Below, one piece after another: positions 1 to 10,158 of a DNA stretch of 64,000 nt. Both the position numbers and the translations under genes were made by a program. Within the stretch, counting starts at the first letter, position 1, and every line of letters begins with the position of its first letter. The notes under the pieces are model-generated. The model had not been told where the DNA came from. It saw nothing but the letters and a program-made list of their open reading frames with translations, and made no database searches. This stretch comes from Arachis hypogaea. Its lineage: Eukaryota > Streptophyta > Magnoliopsida > Fabales > Fabaceae. The stretch lies in NCBI RefSeq assembly GCF_003086295.3, contig NC_092039.1, positions 74,047,649 through 74,111,648 on the forward strand, in the 5' to 3' direction.

Positions 1-45
1 AAAAAAGCAAAAACAGAATGAAAAACAGGAAGAAAAACAGCACAC

Positions 46-250
46 CCTGGAGGACGCACCCACTGGCGTTTAAATGCCAGTGATGTTAGCTGTTGGGCGT
101 TTAACGCCCAGTCTGGCACCATTCTGGGCGTTTAACGCCAGAAAGGGGCACCAGACTGGCGTTAAACGTCAGAAAGGGGCAAGAAGCTGGCGTTAAACGC
201 CAGAAATGGGCACCAGCCCGGCGTTTAACGCCAGAAATGGCTCAAAACGT
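46..250 (+). repeat. GGCGTTTAACGCC motif cluster in gag-accessory spacer
   Basis: About eight copies of the quasi-palindrome GGCGTTTAACGCC or its complement, each flanked by CTGG/CCAG and separated by short GGCACCAG-type linkers. The cluster sits between the gag stop and the internal TATA site. The same cluster is at 20830-21010 in A and 46355-46520 in H. It is not coding. Confidence 0.85.
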
Positions 251-526
251 GATTTTGAATGCCATTTGGTGCAGGGATGACTTTTCCTTGACACCTCAGG
301 ATCTGTGGACCCCATAGGATCCCCACCTACCCTACCACTCTCTCTCTTCTTCACCAATCACCTCAACACCTCTTCCCCAAAAACCCTTCACCTATCAAAT
401 CCCATCTTTCTCTTCACCACTCACATCCATCCTTCATAAAACCCCACCTACCTCACCATTCAAATTCAAACCACTTTCCCACCCAAACCCACCCTCAAAT
501 GGCCGAACATCCTTCTCTCCCTCTCC

Positions 527-534
527 TATATAAA
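527..534 (+). promoter_or_regulatory. TATA-like box upstream of accessory ORF
   Basis: TATATAAA in a pyrimidine-rich tract, about 199 bases before the ATG at 726. Sequence 20-35 bases downstream (CTTCATTTTCACA) looks like a plant start region. The site and its spacing are kept in A (21308) and H (46050, minus). A promoter separate from the LTR is inferred, not shown. Confidence 0.5.
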
Positions 535-651
535 CCCTCCTTCACTCCTTCATTTTCACACCCCTTAAACACTATCTCTCTACCCTTTGGCCGAATACAA
601 AGCCATTCCCTTTCCCCTCACTTCTTCTTCTTCTCATCTCTTCTTTCTTCT

Positions 652-671
652 TTTGCTCGAGGACGAGCAAA
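652..671 (+). other. 8-bp hairpin with AGGA loop, then TAAGTTTGGTGT
   Basis: Arms TTTGCTCG and CGAGCAAA pair perfectly around AGGA. TAAGTTTGGTGTGG follows 7 bases later. It lies in the leader of the accessory ORF, 55 bases before the ATG. The same module with compensatory changes occurs at nine other places in this window. Confidence 0.75.
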
Positions 672-725
672 CATTTTAAGTTTGGTGTGGTAAAAGCATT
701 GCTTTTTGTTTTTCCATAACCATTT

Positions 726-1850
726 ATGGCATCCAAGGCCGGAGAAACCTCTAGAAAGAGGAAAGGGAAGGCAAAAGCTTCCACCTCCGAGTCATGGGAG
801 ATGGAGAGATTCATCTCAAGGGTGCATCAAGACCACTTCTATGAAGTTGTGGCCTTGAAGAAGGTGATCCTCGAGGTCCCTTTTTCACTCAAAAAGGGTG
901 AATATCCGGAGATCCGACATGAGATCCGAAGAAGAGGTTGGGAAGTTCTTACCAACCCCATTCAACAAGTCGGAATCTTGATGGTTCAAGAGTTCTATGC
1001 CAATGCATGGATCACTAAGAACCATGATCAAAGTGTGAACCTGAATCCAAAGAATTATCTTACTATGGTTCAGGGGAAATACTTGGATTTTAGTCCGGAA
1101 AGTGTGAGGGTGGCATTCAACTTGCCTATGATGCAAGGAGATGAACATCCTTACACTAGAAGGGTCAACTTTGATCAAAGGTTGGACCAAGTCCTCACAG
1201 TCATATGTGAAGAGGGCGCCCAATGGAAGAGAGATTCAAGAGGAAAGCCGGTTCAATTGAGAAGGCATGACCTCAAACCCGTGGCTAGAGGATGGTTGGA
1301 GTTCATCCAACGCTCAATCATTCCCACTAGCAACCGGTCCGAAGTTACCATAGACCGGGCTATCATGATCCATAGCATCATGATTGGAGAAGAAATAGAA
1401 GTTCATGAGGTTATAGCCCAAGAACTCTATAAGGTGGCGGACAAGTCCTCTACCTTGGCAAGGTTAGCCTTCCCTCATCTCATTTGTCACCTCTGTTATT
1501 CAGTTGGAGTTGACATAGAGGGAGACACCCCTATTGATGAGGACAAGCCCATCACTAAGAAGAGGATGGAGCACACAAGAGACCCCACTCATCATGAGAT
1601 CCCTGAGATATCTCAAGGGATGCACTTTCCTCCACAAAACTATTGGGAGCAACTAAACACCTCCCTAGGAGAATTGAGTTCCAACATGGGACAACTAAGG
1701 GTGGAGCACCAAGAACACTCCATCATCCTCCATGAAATTAGAGAAGATCAAAGAATCATGAGGGAGGAGCAACAAAGACAAGGAAGAGACATTGAGGAGC
1801 TCAAGCACTCCATAGGGTCTTCAAGAGGAAGAAGGAGCCGCCATCACTAA
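726..1850 (+). CDS. Accessory ORF, plant transposon protein domain-like (374 aa)
   Basis: Intact protein of 374 residues. The N terminus is basic and Ser/Thr-rich (KRKGKAK). The middle (about 60-250) contains RRGWEVLTNP, VQEFYANAW, a LDFSPESVR-type segment and ARGWLEFI, the pattern I associate with the 'putative plant transposon protein' domain common in plant retroelements. The last 90 residues are charged and probably coiled coil (EHQEHSIILHEIREDQRI), ending in an Arg/His-rich tail. No catalytic motif of transposase, RT or integrase is visible, so the name is historical and the function unknown. The start follows a conserved 36-nt leader after TAAGTTTGGTGTGG. It is the only intact copy here: the copies in A and H are broken. 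Confidence 0.8.
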   Translation: MASKAGETSRKRKGKAKASTSESWEMERFISRVHQDHFYEVVALKKVILEVPFSLKKGEYPEIRHEIRRRGWEVLTNPIQQVGILMVQEFYANAWITKNHDQSVNLNPKNYLTMVQGKYLDFSPESVRVAFNLPMMQGDEHPYTRRVNFDQRLDQVLTVICEEGAQWKRDSRGKPVQLRRHDLKPVARGWLEFIQRSIIPTSNRSEVTIDRAIMIHSIMIGEEIEVHEVIAQELYKVADKSSTLARLAFPHLICHLCYSVGVDIEGDTPIDEDKPITKKRMEHTRDPTHHEIPEISQGMHFPPQNYWEQLNTSLGELSSNMGQLRVEHQEHSIILHEIREDQRIMREEQQRQGRDIEELKHSIGSSRGRRSRHH

Positions 1851-2723
1851 GGTGGACCCGTTCTTTGATTTCCTTGTTCTTTATTCTTCTGTTTTTCGAA
1901 TTTCATGCTTATGTTTATCTATGTTTGTGTCTTGTGATCATTAGTGTCTTAGTGTCTATGCCTTAAAGTTATGAATGTCCTATGAATCCATCACCTCTCT
2001 TAATAAAAACGTGCTTAATTGAAAAAGAAAAAGAATTGCATGAATTTTGAATTTTATAATAGTTTAATTATTTTGATGTGGTGGCAATATTTTTGTTCTC
2101 TGAATGTATGCTTAAACAGTGCATATGTATCTTGAATTTGTGGTTCATGAATGTTGGCTCTTGAAAGAATGATGAAAAAGGAGACATGTTACTGAGGATC
2201 TGAAAAATCATTACAATGATTCTTGAAGCAAGAAAAAGCAATGAAAAAAAAATCGAAAAAAAAAGAGAAAAAGAAAAGAAAACGAAAAAAAGAGAGAAAA
2301 GAAAAAAAGAAATAAAGTTGTGATCCAAGGCAAAAAGAGTGTGCTTAAGAACCCTGGACACCTCTAATTGGGGACTCCAGCAAAGTTGAGTCACAATCTG
2401 AAAAGGTTCACCCAATTATGTGTCTGTGGCATGTATGTATCTGGTGGTAATACTGGAAGACAGAGTGCTTTGGGCCACAGCCAAGACTCAATAAGTAGCT
2501 ATGTTCAAGAATCATCATACTCTACTAGGAGAATCAATAACACTATCTGGATTCTAAGTTCCTAAAGAAGCCAATCATTCTGAATTTCAAAGGATAGAGT
2601 GAGATGCCAAAACTATTCGGAGGCAAAAAGCTAAAAGCCCCGCTCATCTAATTAATACTGATCTTCATAGATGTTTTTGGGATTCATTGCATATTCTCTT
2701 CTTTTTATCTTATTTGATTTTCA
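1851..2723 (+). other. 3' untranslated stretch of element C
   Basis: No credible ORF. It contains an A-rich run of about 90 bases (2240-2320, GAAAAAGA-type) and a conserved stretch around 2330-2640 also present in A (23260-23580) and H (43960-44260). Only short unsupported frames occur. Confidence 0.7.
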
Positions 2724-2743
2724 GTTGCTTGAGGACAAGCAAC
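2724..2743 (+). other. 8-bp hairpin with AGGA loop before 3' LTR
   Basis: Arms GTTGCTTG and CAAGCAAC around AGGA, followed by AATTTAAGTTTGGTGTTG, which abuts the LTR start at 2762. No classical purine-only PPT is visible at this junction, so the TAAGTTTGGTGTTG tract occupies the place where a PPT is expected. Confidence 0.75.
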
Positions 2744-2761
2744 AATTTAAGTTTGGTGTTG

Positions 2762-3277
2762 TGATGAGCGGATAATTTGTACGCCTTTTGGCATTGTTTT
2801 TAGTATGTTTTTGGTATGATATAGTTAGTTTTTAGTATATTTTTATTAGTTTTTAGTTAAAATTCACTTTTCTGGACTTTACTATGAGTTTGTGTGTTTT
2901 TCTGTGATTTCAGGTATTTTCTGGCTGAAATTGAGGGACCTGAGCAAAAATCTGATTTAGAGACTAAAAAGGACTGCAGATGCTGTTGGATTCTGACCTC
3001 CCTGCACTCGAAGTGGATTTTCTGGAGCTACAGAAGCCCAATTGGCGCGCTCTCAACGGAGTTGGAAAGTAGACATCCTGGGCTTTCCAGCAATATATGA
3101 TAGTCCATACTTTGCCCAAGATTTGATGGCCCAAACCATCGTTCAAAGTCACCTTCAAGATTTCCAGCGTTAAACGCCGGAACTGGCACCCAAATGGGAG
3201 TTAAACGCCCAAACTGGCACTAAAGCTGGCGTTTAACTCCAAGAGGAGTCTCTACACGAAAATGCTTCATTGCTCAG
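2762..3277 (+). repeat. 3' LTR of element C, truncated by D
   Basis: Begins TGATGAGCGGATAATTTG. It matches the first 516 bases of the other FIDEL-like LTRs here, including a GGCGTTAAACGCC cluster at 3165-3240. It ends at GCTCAG where element D starts. The rest of the LTR is not found on the far side of D. Confidence 0.93.
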
Positions 3278-3342
3278 TGATACGTAAAAATTAGAATTCA
3301 CGTACAACCGGCAAGTATACCGGGTCGTATCAAGTAGTAAGA

Positions 3343-3357
3343 CTCACTAAGAGTGAG
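3343..3357 (-). other. U5 hairpin, D 3' LTR
   Basis: CTCACT and AGTGAG pair around AAG, directly beside the conserved GGTCGATCCCACGAGG block. Its position matches hairpins in the FIDEL-type, K and L LTRs, whose stem sequences differ. Confidence 0.55.
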
Positions 3358-4452
3358 GTCGATCCCACGAGGATTGGTAGATTAAGCAACTTTAGTTAAA
3401 TGGTAGATTTAGTCAAGCAAACATAGTTTTGATTTCATGAGCATTTTGATTTTTAAACATAATTGCAAGAATTTAAATGGCAAAGAATGTAAAGAACTAG
3501 AATAAAGAAATGAAGTGCAAGTAAATGACGGAAACTTAAATTGCAAGAAACTTAAATAACATCAAAGGTAAATGGCAAGAAGTAGATGAACAGAATGTAA
3601 ATAACAAGAGTAGTAAATAGACAGAATGTAGAAAGGGATTGGGAATTGGGTAATCAAATAGCTAGAGCAAGAGAAATGAGAGTTAATGATAGAGAGGATC
3701 ATTAGGGATTAGAGATGTTAGTTTTCATGAATTGATGTTAGTCAAATCCTTCTCAATCATGGGTATAGATCCATGACAAATGGGTGATTGAATCCCAATC
3801 TCTTGGTGATTCAATCTCTCTCAACATAGCCAATTGCCACTCTCGTGATCTAATTGTTCATGAGAAGAGATGAAGATCAATTTTAATCCAGCCACACAAT
3901 TTCCAAAATCTCAACCAAGGAGAGTTACATCTCACATACTAACCAAGGTATGTTGATTGAGGAAATCATGAGAGGATGAACTCTAAACTGAATTATGTGG
4001 CTCATTCATCAAATTCACCACATAATTCATATAGATTAACCCCTCTCTCGATGGTGGTTGAATCTTTGAAGAACAAGAGTTCCCTCTTTAGATCAACCAC
4101 TAAAATTGAGAAAGAGAAGATGGGTTCACCAATTCATTCCAACCAACAGAGCTCCTCCCCCTAATGAAAGGGGTTTAGTGAATCATAGCTCCAATTTCAA
4201 CAACAATTGCCATCAATCAAAGTTAAACTAAATTGCAAAGAAAGATGAAGAAGAAGAGGTAAATGCTTGAAGATTAAGAAAATCAAGAAGAGAAGTTCCA
4301 AGATGAACCAAGAGTAGCTCTCAGGGTCCTCTCCCGGAAGTACCAAAAGAGTGTCAAATACAAGTGCTAAAATGTGTAAAAATGACTAAGTGTAAAAAGT
4401 AAAGTAAGAGTGTAAAAATCCAAAAGTTCTTTACAAGTACATCAATCTCTTC

Positions 4453-4460
4453 TATTTATA
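4453..4460 (-). promoter_or_regulatory. TATA box in D LTR
   Basis: TATAAATA on the minus strand inside GTAGTATAAATAGAAG. It lies in the second half of the LTR with respect to transcription, as expected for a U3 promoter. The same site occurs in the 5' LTR at 11335-11342, which would be the active one. Confidence 0.6.
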
Positions 4461-4609
4461 CTACTCCCAAAACTTCTTCAGAGATCTCCAATTTGGGTTA
4501 GCAATGTGGGCTTTCTCATTGTTGAATTCTTGGCTCAATTGGAAGTGTTGCTAGACTTGGAAAGGAAGAGTTCATTCATCATGTTTCTGGCCCATTGGCT
4601 TGGCGTTAT

Positions 4610-6260
4610 TGGCACTAACTCTAGGCATAATGCACGTTGGCAACGTGCATGCCAATTTCCTGGTAGTGAAGTATGAGACTTGGGCGTTGCTAGCCCAAGT
4701 TGTTGCAAACAACTTGCTTTTCCTCTTCTTGGCTCTACTTTCATGCTAAATGTAGCCCAGAATTTGAGTGTCAACCTCCAGCCTCAATATGGACTATTAT
4801 ACATCATTGGAAAGCTCTTGATGTCTATTTTCTAATGCCACTGGAATCACCTCAATTGGACTTTCCTAGCTCAAGTTATGGTTCCTCAAAGAAGGTAAGG
4901 TCAAGCTGCCAAGTTGTTGCCAAGTTGTTGCCAATAACGCACCTTAAACCCCAAGTTGGCAACGTGCTCGTGCCTTACTCTCCCAAGGCAAGGGCTTGGG
5001 GCTGGCGTTGTTGCAAAACACGCCCCCTATCTAGCACGTTGGCAACGTGCTCGAGCCACACTCCAAGGCTAATCTCTAGCCTTCTTGAATTTCACTTCAT
5101 GTTCTTGTTTTTAGGGCCTAAAGATGACTCTGGTTTGGCTTCAATTTTGTGCTCCACTATAGACTATTATATATGGTTGGAAAGCTCTGAATGTCAGCTT
5201 TCCAATGCATTTGGAAGCACTCAATTTGGATCTCTGTAGCTCAAGATATCTTCCATTGAAGAGGACATGGTCAGGCTGCCTTGTTGGAGTTGTTGTGAAT
5301 AACGCCCATTCATTTCCAAGTTGGCAACGTGCACCACAATTTCTTCACCATTCTGGCGTTGTTGCCAAACACTCCTTCCCTTTAGCACGTTGGCAACGTG
5401 CTCGAGCCTTTCCAAGGCTCTAAACAATGCTTCCTGGCGTTGGCAACGTCCATGGCAAGGCTTGTGGGCGTTGGCAACGTGGTTGGTGCGCCTTGTGGGC
5501 GTTGGAACCTGGTTGGTGCGCCTTGTGGGCGTTGGCAACCTGGTTGGTGCCTCTCCCTGGCGTTGGCAACTTGAATGGCACTCCTTTCTTCATTTTGGGC
5601 GTTGGCAACTTGGTTGGGCGTTGCCAACTTGGTGAGCAAGCCAGAAACAATACTTTCCATGTTTGAGGCTCTAAATGAAGCCAACATTTGAACCTTCAAA
5701 TGAACTCCAATTTCATATTGTGATATATGGTTGAAAAGCTCTTGATGTCTACTTTCCAATGCCACTGATTTCACCTCAATTGGAGTTTTCTAGCTCAAGA
5801 TATACGTTCTTGAAGAGAGCATCCTCAAGCTGCCTGGGCGTTGTTGCCCAAGTTGTTGGCAAACACGCCAGCAACAACGCCAGGCTCTTCTTCAACTTGG
5901 CTTGGGCGTTGCCAACTTGGTGTTGGCGTTGGCAACGTGCTACTCTTCCCCTGGTGGCTTCCCCTGATGGCTCCTGGCGTTGCCAACTTGCTGCTCAAGT
6001 TGGCAACTTGCAATGCTTCATTTCCTTGCTCTTGGGGCTTGAGTTTCCCTCTGATTTGAGCTTCCATTCCTCGCCACATTATGGACTATTATATATCGTT
6101 GGAAAGCTCTTGATGTCAGCTTCTCAACGCAATTGGAATCATGCCAATTGGATCCTTGTGGTTCAAGATATTCATCCTTGAAGAGGGGGAGGTCAAGCTG
6201 CCAACTCTGCTGGACACACACTAGCAAGTTGCCAACTTGATTTCCAAGTTGCCAACTTGC
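4610..6260 (-). repeat. GTTGGCAACGTGC motif clusters in D LTR
   Basis: Dozens of GTTGGCAAC/GTTGCCAAC copies, several extended to GCACGTTGGCAACGTGC (8-bp arms about one base; near 4614, 5037, 5388). A 31-bp unit containing TGGGCGTTGG repeats three times at about 5461-5550. The 5' LTR carries the same array at +6882. Confidence 0.85.
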
Positions 6261-6587
6261 TTGTTCTTCCTTTCTCCAATATTTTCTTGCTCCATTGTCT
6301 TCTTGCTTCATCACCTAACATAAACCAAAGAACTTTCCTCAAAGTTTTGCCATCTTATGCAATAATTTTCAAGGGAATCATTCACATCAACTTGTATATA
6401 AACTCCTTGATTTATTTGCATGAATTATGCCAAATTTCACTTAATTCTTGGTTCATGGATGCATGGAGAAAAACTCACAAAATTGCTCATTTATTTCAAA
6501 GAAAGTGAATGAACCTAAGCTAAAACTAACTAAACTAACTAGTTAAAATGGCAAATATGCGAATGCATCACAACACCAAACTTAAAC

Positions 6588-6607
6588 CTTGCTTGTCCTC
6601 AAGCAAG
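6588..6607 (-). other. 8-bp hairpin with AGGA loop before D 3' LTR
   Basis: Element strand arms CTTGCTTG and CAAGCAAG around AGGA, then GTTTAAGTTTGGTGTTG and the LTR start TGATGCATTCG. The outermost pair is C-G here, G-C in C and T-A at 652, which is compensatory. Confidence 0.75.
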
Positions 6608-7582
6608 AAAAGAATCATGCAATAGAGATTGACAATCCAAGGTTAGAAGAATAGCAAGTTAATGTTCATGGCAAGCTAGTTTTCTATGCATGCTACAATC
6701 ACAAAAGGAATGTAAATGATTGATGTTTCTATCTAGCTCACTTTATGAAATCTTTTTCTTATAATTCTTCCTTGAAACAAGCTTTTGATTTTTCTTATTA
6801 GCTTCTCCTTTTGGGTGCTTTGCCCCATGAGTTAATAACAAAGCTACGATTCTAAATGCTTTGTTTTCAAGTATTACCACTTGATACATAAGCACCACAA
6901 GCATTTAATTAGAGGACTTCATTAGGCTCATTTTTTCTTTTCTTTTCTTGACTCTCTAATCATTGATGCTCAGAACCTTGAGCTTTGAGGGAGTGCTTTT
7001 GCACTTGAGCCTAGCCTTGACTTCTAAGTGTTTTGTTTTCAAGCATTTTACTTGATACATAAACACCACAAGTACATAACAATGAAATTGTCATTGGTAC
7101 TCAGAGCCTTCAGCTTTCTCATTCTTTCCCTTTTTCTTTTCTTGCCTTAATTGCATTTGCTTCTTCAAGGTTTTCATGATTTTCAAAAGATTTCACAAAA
7201 AGTCCTAGATGAAAACTTCAATTAAATAAAATCTAATGTACTTGAGCAACAATCAATCCTACTAGCTTTCCAATATTTGTATGCACATGCTAAGTTCTTC
7301 TTTCATGCCTTGTTTGTTTATGATCATGATGCTTTATTGCTTTTGAATTCACAAAACTCAAGTTGGTAGTCATAATGCCACAACAGCATATTGCAATTTA
7401 GAAATCAAACTATGCCCATTCATATCTCACATGTATACAGAGAAGGTAATAAGACAATCATGCAATTTAAAGTGCTGGAAACAAATGAGAAAAAGAATGA
7501 ACTTTACAACCTTGTAATTTATCTTCTCTATTGTTGTCCTTTTCCTCCTTTTCTTTCCCTTCCCACACCAAACTTAGAATGA

Positions 7583-7600
7583 TTGCTTGTCCTCAAGCAA
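7583..7600 (-). other. Internal AGGA-loop hairpin in D
   Basis: Arms TTGCTTG and CAAGCAA around AGGA, followed on the minus strand by TCATTCTAAGTTTGGTGTG. It lies about 1 kb upstream of the 3' LTR, so the module is not confined to the LTR edge. Confidence 0.7.
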
Positions 7601-8297
7601 CAATTAAAACCGTGGCTATGGGGCTAAGATAGATCATGAATGTCTTACACAATGAAACATTAGTAGCACATGTGTTTCAAGCAAACAAAATTAAAGATAA
7701 CAATTAAGGCACAAGAGACAGAGACATTTTGATTGCAAACTTAAGAAGGTGAGCACAATACATTGCATAAAAGATAAGTGGCACACCAAACTTAGTGTGA
7801 CACTTTCACTTGGAATTAATGCAAGTATCCAGTACAGATTAGAAACAAATTTTTGTTGCATAGCAACACCAAACTTAGAATGCAATCATATGTCAATTTA
7901 TTTGAATTAAAGCTAAGCAAATGAAACTGTTGTATGTTAAATACAATCATCAAGCTAAGAATCTATCATGAATAAGGATCTCTTGGTAATGTATTAACAA
8001 AAACAGTTAATAAGCAAACTAAATGAAAGCGTTTAAAGATAGAAAAATAACTAAAGTAAGTAGAATGCAAAAGTGTTAAATCAAAAGAGAAAACTAAAAC
8101 TGCAGAGGCATTATGATTATGCAGACAAGTAGTGTTGCTTGAATAAATTGCATAGAAAATAAATGGCACACCAAACTTAGAATCTTGGTGTGTCACTTTC
8201 ATTTTTGATTTGATGCAATCATCCAAAAAGATTGAAAAACAATTTTTTGCAAGACAACACCAAACTTAAAATGTAACCATATGCCAATTTATTGAAT

Positions 8298-9941
8298 TTA
8301 AATAAAACAAAGAACAAAAACAAAGCAGAGAAGAGAAATTATACCTATGGTTGACATGTTGTTCACTTTCTTCCTCTTCTTCCAGTTTGTTAATAGGAAT
8401 GACCTTAAGGGGGGAGAAGATTCAGCTAGTGTCCCCTGTCTTGGCCTCTCCTCAGCAAACTTTCTTTTGTTAATGGCTTGATTGAGCTTGCTTGCTGGAT
8501 TATGGGGAGGATTGCTTGTGGTTGACCCTTTTTTCTTCATGAATATTGTCCTTGGTAGCTTGGTCGCAATCCTCTTCTTGGTGCTTTTGTTAATTGCCTT
8601 CACTTCCTTGAATCCAAGTCTTGGTGGTTGTGTGATTGTTGGAGTCTTCTTTTCATCAAAAGCCTTTTGTATTGGTGGTTCCATGAGCCCTTCCTTCATG
8701 TGATTTTCTACTTCACTTGAGTGTGAATTCTCTGGAATGACTTCCTCACGTTCATGCTCCTCCACTCCTTTCTTTGCACCCAACATTTGCTTTAATAGCT
8801 CTATCATGGAGGAGGTTTGTTGATCTTCCCAACATTTCTTCATCTCCTCTTCATACCTTTCAATCATGGTTTCAAGTGTTGAGGCGTTTTGGTCCAGGGA
8901 AGTTTGTGAGAGTTGTGAGTCTTCATGTTCTCTTGTCATCTCAAGTGCAATTTCAGGTTCAACCACCTCTACCTCATTTTTCATTGAAATTTCTCTTGAC
9001 ACAGAGGCTTCCTCATCTTGCTTTTCCACTTCCTCACCCACAAATTTGTTTTCATCCGTACTGTTTGATGGTTCTAAGTTTCTCTTTGTTTGCTCTAAGG
9101 ACCCATTTATCTGCTCGAGGATGGTTTCTTCCCAAGATGGGGATTTTGTGTAAAATTCCACTAATTTTCTCTGTATTTCAATGCCTTCAAGGTATTCCTC
9201 ATCTGTTAATTCAAGAGATGAAGGTTGAGAGTAATTTTGGTGACGTGAATGTGTTGTGGTGAAGTTGTGTTGAGGGGTGTGGAATAAGTTGTGTGATTGA
9301 TGGGATGAATGGTATGGATTTTGGAGGAAACTTTGTGTTGAGGCATAATCAAGTGGTGAAGAATTTTGATATGAAAAATTTGGAGGTGAGGTTGGATAAT
9401 TAAGAGGTGCTGGCTCATGATGGATGGGATACGAAACATTGAATTCTCCTTGGTTTTGTCCTTCCCAATCACAATTTGGATAGTTGTCCCATTCATAGGA
9501 GTATGAATCATTTTGTGTTCTTGTGAAGCATCCCATTTGGTTTGATTGCTCAAACCCCATCATTCCTTGGTCTTGATTTTCCCAACCACAATTAGTATGG
9601 TAACTTGAATCATTTTGTGGTGGTGGAAAATACCCCATGTAACTTTCTTGATCATTATGTGACCTTGGGGCATATCCCATTTGGGTTGATTGCTCATGAT
9701 CCATCATTTCTTGTTGATATTCCCATCCACCATAAGGATAATGATATGAATCATTTTGTGGTGGTGGTTGGTATCCCATATGATTCTCTTGCTCATCTTG
9801 TGTCTCTGAAGCAAATCTCCATGGATTGGAGTGCTCAGAATTTGTATTTTCTTGGTGATATTCCCAGCCACCATTAGAGATTGGTGGTGGTGGGTGATAT
9901 CCCAGAAAGTTTGTTTGGTCAAAAGATGAGGTAAACTCCAT
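8298..9941 (-). CDS. Unknown 547-aa protein of element D, aromatic repeats and C-terminal hydrophobic tail
   Basis: The only gene of D, about 190 bases after the PBS. Residues 13-170 hold three to four imperfect units of about 45 aa built on MGYxPPPQNDS...GWE...EQSNQMG: rich in Tyr, Trp, Gln, Asn and Pro, low complexity and prion-like in composition. Residues 250-450 are acidic and probably coiled coil (IERYEEEMKKCWEDQQTSS). A basic patch (NWKKRKKVNN) precedes a 19-residue hydrophobic end, STIGIISLLCFVFVLCFI, shaped like a tail anchor. There is no gag fold, zinc knuckle or catalytic motif that I recognise. Similar legume retroelement proteins exist in my memory, function unknown. Its open frame in a non-autonomous element suggests recent insertion or selection. 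Confidence 0.75.
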   Translation of the reverse strand: MEFTSSFDQTNFLGYHPPPPISNGGWEYHQENTNSEHSNPWRFASETQDEQENHMGYQPPPQNDSYHYPYGGWEYQQEMMDHEQSTQMGYAPRSHNDQESYMGYFPPPQNDSSYHTNCGWENQDQGMMGFEQSNQMGCFTRTQNDSYSYEWDNYPNCDWEGQNQGEFNVSYPIHHEPAPLNYPTSPPNFSYQNSSPLDYASTQSFLQNPYHSSHQSHNLFHTPQHNFTTTHSRHQNYSQPSSLELTDEEYLEGIEIQRKLVEFYTKSPSWEETILEQINGSLEQTKRNLEPSNSTDENKFVGEEVEKQDEEASVSREISMKNEVEVVEPEIALEMTREHEDSQLSQTSLDQNASTLETMIERYEEEMKKCWEDQQTSSMIELLKQMLGAKKGVEEHEREEVIPENSHSSEVENHMKEGLMEPPIQKAFDEKKTPTITQPPRLGFKEVKAINKSTKKRIATKLPRTIFMKKKGSTTSNPPHNPASKLNQAINKRKFAEERPRQGTLAESSPPLRSFLLTNWKKRKKVNNMSTIGIISLLCFVFVLCFI

Positions 9942-10134
9942 TTAAGTTTTGTTAAACACAATCACCAAAGCAATTGAAATTCATATCTCAGATGAGAATC
10001 TCTTAGTGAGGCAATAACACAAACACTTAGTGTCAAGAAGAAAACAAAAAGATTAAAAGAACTGTACAAAGCAAAAACAAAGAAAATGCTTAATCTAAAC
10101 TACCATTCACTTAATCATTGTCAATCTTTTCCAA

Positions 10135-10152
10135 TCCCCGGCAACGGCGCCA
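10135..10152 (-). other. Primer binding site of D (tRNA-Asp type)
   Basis: Minus strand TGGCGCCGTTGCCGGGGA, matching the complement of the plant tRNA-Asp 3' end as I know it. It lies six bases inside the 5' LTR and fixes the element orientation. Confidence 0.9.
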
Positions 10153-10158
10153 AAAACT

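Larger units (their letters stand above)
1..3277 (+). mobile_element. FIDEL-like non-autonomous LTR element C, 3' half
   Basis: The window opens inside this element, just after where gag ends in full copy A (compare 20770 onward). In order it holds a motif-rich spacer, a TATA-like site, an accessory ORF, a long 3' untranslated stretch, and the first 516 bp of the 3' LTR. The LTR stops at 3277, where D begins. The same layout recurs in A (20632-25362) and, reversed, in H. Gag, the 5' LTR and any TSD lie outside the window. No RT or integrase is present. Family assignment to FIDEL rests on memory of the LTR start; Ty3/gypsy Athila lineage is inferred from the gag-protease of A. Confidence 0.9.
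3278..6570 (-). repeat. 3' LTR of element D (3,293 bp)
   Basis: In plus reading it begins TGATACGTAAAA and ends GCGAATGCATCA, so the element strand has TG...CA ends. The U5 block with GGTCGATCCCACGAGGATTG is at about 3356-3377. Four diverged copies of a roughly 100-bp module (about 4803, 5172, 5726, 6095) alternate with clusters of GTTGGCAAC motifs. The long frames inside it are by-products of the repeats, not genes. Confidence 0.95.
6571..8297 (-). other. 3' interior of element D, non-coding
   Basis: About 1.7 kb without a supported gene. It has six CACCAAACTTA motifs (minus TAAGTTTGGTG) at about 6575, 7567, 7783, 7867, 8169 and 8260, and two AGGA hairpins. Segment 6820-7100 (ACCACAAGCATTTAATTAGAGGACTTC) resembles 29640-29890 in K. 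Confidence 0.7.

Noticed and set aside
2240..2320. GA-rich run as the PPT of C
   Set aside because: It lies more than 400 bases upstream of the LTR; a PPT should abut the 3' LTR.
4535..6314. Several frames of 70-180 codons inside the D LTR, repeated at 11417-13196
   Set aside because: They arise from GTTGGCAAC repeats in LTR sequence, overlap each other on both strands and have no domain.
8298..9941. D protein as an envelope-like protein
   Set aside because: It has one hydrophobic tail but no signal peptide, fusion-peptide or cysteine pattern, and lies directly after the PBS rather than after integrase.
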